This document shows, in pieces, positions 61,762 through 64,000 of a stretch of DNA of 64,000 bases; the stretch's first letter is position 1, and each line of letters begins with the position of its first letter. The notes beneath the pieces were generated by a model. The model was not told where the DNA came from. It did no database searches and saw only the letters and a program-made list of their open reading frames with translations. The DNA is taken from positions 558,001-622,000 of the forward strand of contig CANMSE010000004.1 of the NCBI GenBank assembly GCA_947500555.1. The letters run 5' to 3'. Both the position numbers and the translations under genes were made by a program. The stretch is from an uncultured Fulvivirga sp. Its GTDB lineage: Bacteria; Bacteroidota; Bacteroidia; Cytophagales; Cyclobacteriaceae.

Positions 61762-64000
61762 ATGAATAAGCCATTTTTTATTTACAGATCTTCTGCTGGT
61801 TCGGGTAAAACCTACACACTGGCCAAATCCTATCTCAAGCTGGCACTTGCAGGTAAAGGTAGATTCAGAAGAATTTTAGGTGTGACTTTTACCAATAAGG
61901 CTACCGAAGAAATGAAGCAACGGATCATTAAGTTTTTGACTCAACTTAAAAATGGAGATGAAGAAAGTCTGGAAAAAGAACTTACAAAAGAATTAGGAAT
62001 TGACCCGCCATTACTGAAACGCAGGGCGAGCGAAGTACTGTCCGAAATATTACATAATTACAGTCGGTTTTCTGTGGTTACTATTGATAGCTTCTTCCAT
62101 CAGGTGATACGCTCTTTTGCGCGAGAAATGGGACTTCCAGGCACTTTTACTATTGATCTGGAAACAGACAAGGTGATGCAAGAGGTTATTGACAGGATGC
62201 TGGCTGAGGTAGGGGAGGATGAGCATAAAGAACTAAAGAACTGGTTGACACAATTTGCCGAAGAGAAAGTCGAAGAAGGGACTTCATGGGATTTTAGAAG
62301 AGATATCAATAAACTCGCCCAGGAAATTCTTAAAGACGAGTTTAAATTCTTTAGCAACCGGATGGATGAGCAATCTACTCAAAAACTTATTGGTACTAAA
62401 AAGGAATTAGATAAGGTTCAATTCACTTTTGAAAGTACGATTAAGAAAATATGCCAGGAAGCTTTAGCCTACCTGAAAACTAAAGGACTGAGTGTTGATA
62501 GCTTCAAAGGTAAATCTCGAAGTCCTGCAGGATTATTTACCAAGCTTGAGAAACTGGAATTTGTTATTTCTGAATCACGCAGAACTGCAGCTGATAATTT
62601 AGAAGCATGGATTACTACAAAGGATAAGCCGGCTGATCTTCTAAGTAATGTATTGTCAGAATTCATTTTGCCTAGGTACAATGAACTGATTGAGTATTTT
62701 GATGAAAATCACGTCCATTATCAGTCTGCTTTGGAAGTAAAGCGCTACTTCTACACGTTCGGGATATTAAGTTATATCAATCGATACCTACAGGTTTACA
62801 GAGATGAAAATGATGTTATGCTCATTTCTGATTTGCCTGACTTTCTAAACAAAATAATTTCGGACAGTGATACACCATACATTTATGAGAAGGTAGGTTC
62901 TCGATTTGATCACTATTTGATCGATGAATTTCAAGATACTTCGGCTTATCAGTGGAATAATTTCAAACCATTGGTAAAGAATGCTACTGATCAGGGGCAA
63001 TTCTGTATGGTGGTAGGCGATGCCAAACAGTCCATTTATCGGTTTAGAGGTGGGGACTGGAAGTTGCTTCAGCAACAGGTGAAATATGATATAGGTGAAT
63101 TTCTAACTAATGAACAAAATCTGGATACTAATTGGCGGAGCGCTTCAAACATTATCACTTTTAATAATGATATTTTCGACAGACTAAGGGCATTAGTGAA
63201 AGAAGATTACCTCACCAATTCTTCTGAGACTATTGAGCCAATGATCGACAGTGTTTTGTCAAGCTTCAGTGAAGCTTTTCAAAAGCTACCTGAACATAGA
63301 ATGAAGAATGAGGGGTTGGTGGAAATGAGTTTTCTTGAGGTAGAAAGAGATGCTGATGAGAGCTATAATGATCTGGCCCTTGAGTATACGATCAGTAAAG
63401 TAGAAGAGCTGCAGGAAGCAGGGTATGAATTAAGAGATATAGCAATACTTACTAGAACGGCTAGGGAAGGTAAAGTTGTGGCGCAGGCATTCATGGAACG
63501 AAGTAATTCAACATTGACTAAACCAGACTTAAGATATGATGTGGTGAGTAAAGAAGCATTGTATTTAACTGCAAGCCATGTAGTTCAATTTATTATTTCT
63601 ATTATCAAATGGCTTCATGACGAGAAAAATATGATAGAGTTGGCACATTGGTACAGTACGTATCAAAAGTATATTCTCAATCATAAGTCAAATGAAAGTG
63701 AGTTGTACTTGCAGCTGGATCAGTGGACTAAAAATGTGCCTATAGAGTTTATAAAGGTCAGACACCAGTTAAAGTCAATACCACTCTATGAATTGGTGGA
63801 GGAGCTATGCCGCATATTCAATCTATCACTTATTAAAGAAGAGTACACCTACTTACAGGCCTTTCAGGACGCTGTTTTAGAGTATGCGAAAAATGAACGT
63901 GGAGATATTGCTTCATTTCTTACCTGGTGGGAGGAGATACGAAAGAGTAGATCTATAATTATCGCTGATGAAAATAATGCTGCTAAAATTTTGACTATTC
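61762..64000 (+). CDS. AddA/RecB-like UvrD-family helicase, partial (3' end beyond window)
   Basis: From ATG at 61762 an open frame of 746 codons runs to the right edge. The start reads MNKPFFIYRSSAGSGKTYTL with Walker A SSAGSGKT, then LGVTFTNKATEEMKQRI, VVTIDSFFHQVIRSFARE, LIDEFQDTSAYQWNNFKPL, VVGDAKQSIYRFRGGD, and TNWRS. These are motifs I to IV of a superfamily I helicase with the AddA/RecB type of spacing, and large helical inserts. Bacteroidota homologues of about 1050 residues work in double-strand-break repair, with an AddB-like nuclease often next to it; that neighbour would be outside the window. At the edge the text is NNAAKILTI, the start of motif V. Confidence 0.93.
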   Translation, partial: MNKPFFIYRSSAGSGKTYTLAKSYLKLALAGKGRFRRILGVTFTNKATEEMKQRIIKFLTQLKNGDEESLEKELTKELGIDPPLLKRRASEVLSEILHNYSRFSVVTIDSFFHQVIRSFAREMGLPGTFTIDLETDKVMQEVIDRMLAEVGEDEHKELKNWLTQFAEEKVEEGTSWDFRRDINKLAQEILKDEFKFFSNRMDEQSTQKLIGTKKELDKVQFTFESTIKKICQEALAYLKTKGLSVDSFKGKSRSPAGLFTKLEKLEFVISESRRTAADNLEAWITTKDKPADLLSNVLSEFILPRYNELIEYFDENHVHYQSALEVKRYFYTFGILSYINRYLQVYRDENDVMLISDLPDFLNKIISDSDTPYIYEKVGSRFDHYLIDEFQDTSAYQWNNFKPLVKNATDQGQFCMVVGDAKQSIYRFRGGDWKLLQQQVKYDIGEFLTNEQNLDTNWRSASNIITFNNDIFDRLRALVKEDYLTNSSETIEPMIDSVLSSFSEAFQKLPEHRMKNEGLVEMSFLEVERDADESYNDLALEYTISKVEELQEAGYELRDIAILTRTAREGKVVAQAFMERSNSTLTKPDLRYDVVSKEALYLTASHVVQFIISIIKWLHDEKNMIELAHWYSTYQKYILNHKSNESELYLQLDQWTKNVPIEFIKVRHQLKSIPLYELVEELCRIFNLSLIKEEYTYLQAFQDAVLEYAKNERGDIASFLTWWEEIRKSRSIIIADENNAAKILTI

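Noticed and set aside
62100..63075. Minus-strand ORFs in the AddA-like helicase
   Set aside because: The plus strand is open over 746 codons with helicase motifs, so these are shadows.
1..64000. Prophage, CRISPR, restriction-modification or other defence island
   Set aside because: No integrase, capsid, Cas, methyltransferase or repeat-spacer array was seen; the two helicases carry repair-type motifs.

Overview
The window reads as chromosomal DNA of a member of the Bacteroidota, most likely a marine Cytophagales (Fulvivirga/Roseivirga-like). This rests on sequence clues only: low GC, PadR regulators paired with FtsX-type permeases that carry an N-terminal prefix domain, GSCFA, DUF4290 and DUF3109 proteins, a RibBA fusion, many short lipoproteins with a Cys right after the signal peptide, and several -7 boxes of the Bacteroidetes form TAnnTTTG. 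I see no rRNA, tRNA, CRISPR array, integrase, transposase or phage gene. No intergenic gap exceeds about 260 bases.

Layout. 1-5 kb (minus): the start of an FtsX-type permease with its PadR regulator, a membrane-anchored fusion of a paraoxonase propeller with a class A beta-lactamase, and an S41 peptidase. 5-15 kb: a large secreted Asp-box propeller protein, yaaA, a secreted ABM/GyrI-like protein behind a WYL regulator, a LysR regulator divergent from a 38-codon ORF plus an EamA transporter, a zinc alcohol dehydrogenase and an SDR. Three structured intergenic repeats flank yaaA and follow the alcohol dehydrogenase. 15-35 kb is accessory in character: three membrane LytTR regulators without receiver domains, a cupin-TPR-LytTR overlap cluster, a class C-type serine hydrolase, a double TonB-C/TPR protein, a second PadR-permease pair, polyphosphate glucokinase, a lipoprotein DJ-1/PfpI protein with an NADP-binding partner, an HxlR regulator, and many small secreted or lipid-anchored proteins.

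35-64 kb is mostly conserved core: ribBA, surE, a lipoprotein/outer-membrane protein pair, priA, a DUF255 thioredoxin-fold lipoprotein, GSCFA, MaoC, an LpxL-like acyltransferase, pirin, DinB, msrB, a YfiT-sensor kinase-response regulator cluster, an M28 membrane peptidase, MscS, murA with Asp in place of the fosfomycin-target Cys, DUF4290, a UvrD/PcrA helicase, DUF3109, and the start of a second, AddA/RecB-like helicase that runs off the right edge.

Best candidates for something new are the paraoxonase-beta-lactamase fusion (complete active-site sets in both halves), the perfect 20-bp inverted repeat that includes the PadR start codon at 1745-1796, the lipoprotein gene bracketed by inverted 8-mers and a nested-hairpin element at 31493-32269, and a catalytically empty LytM-like secreted protein at 32924-33769. 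Functions are inferred from recognised motifs only; no database search was possible.
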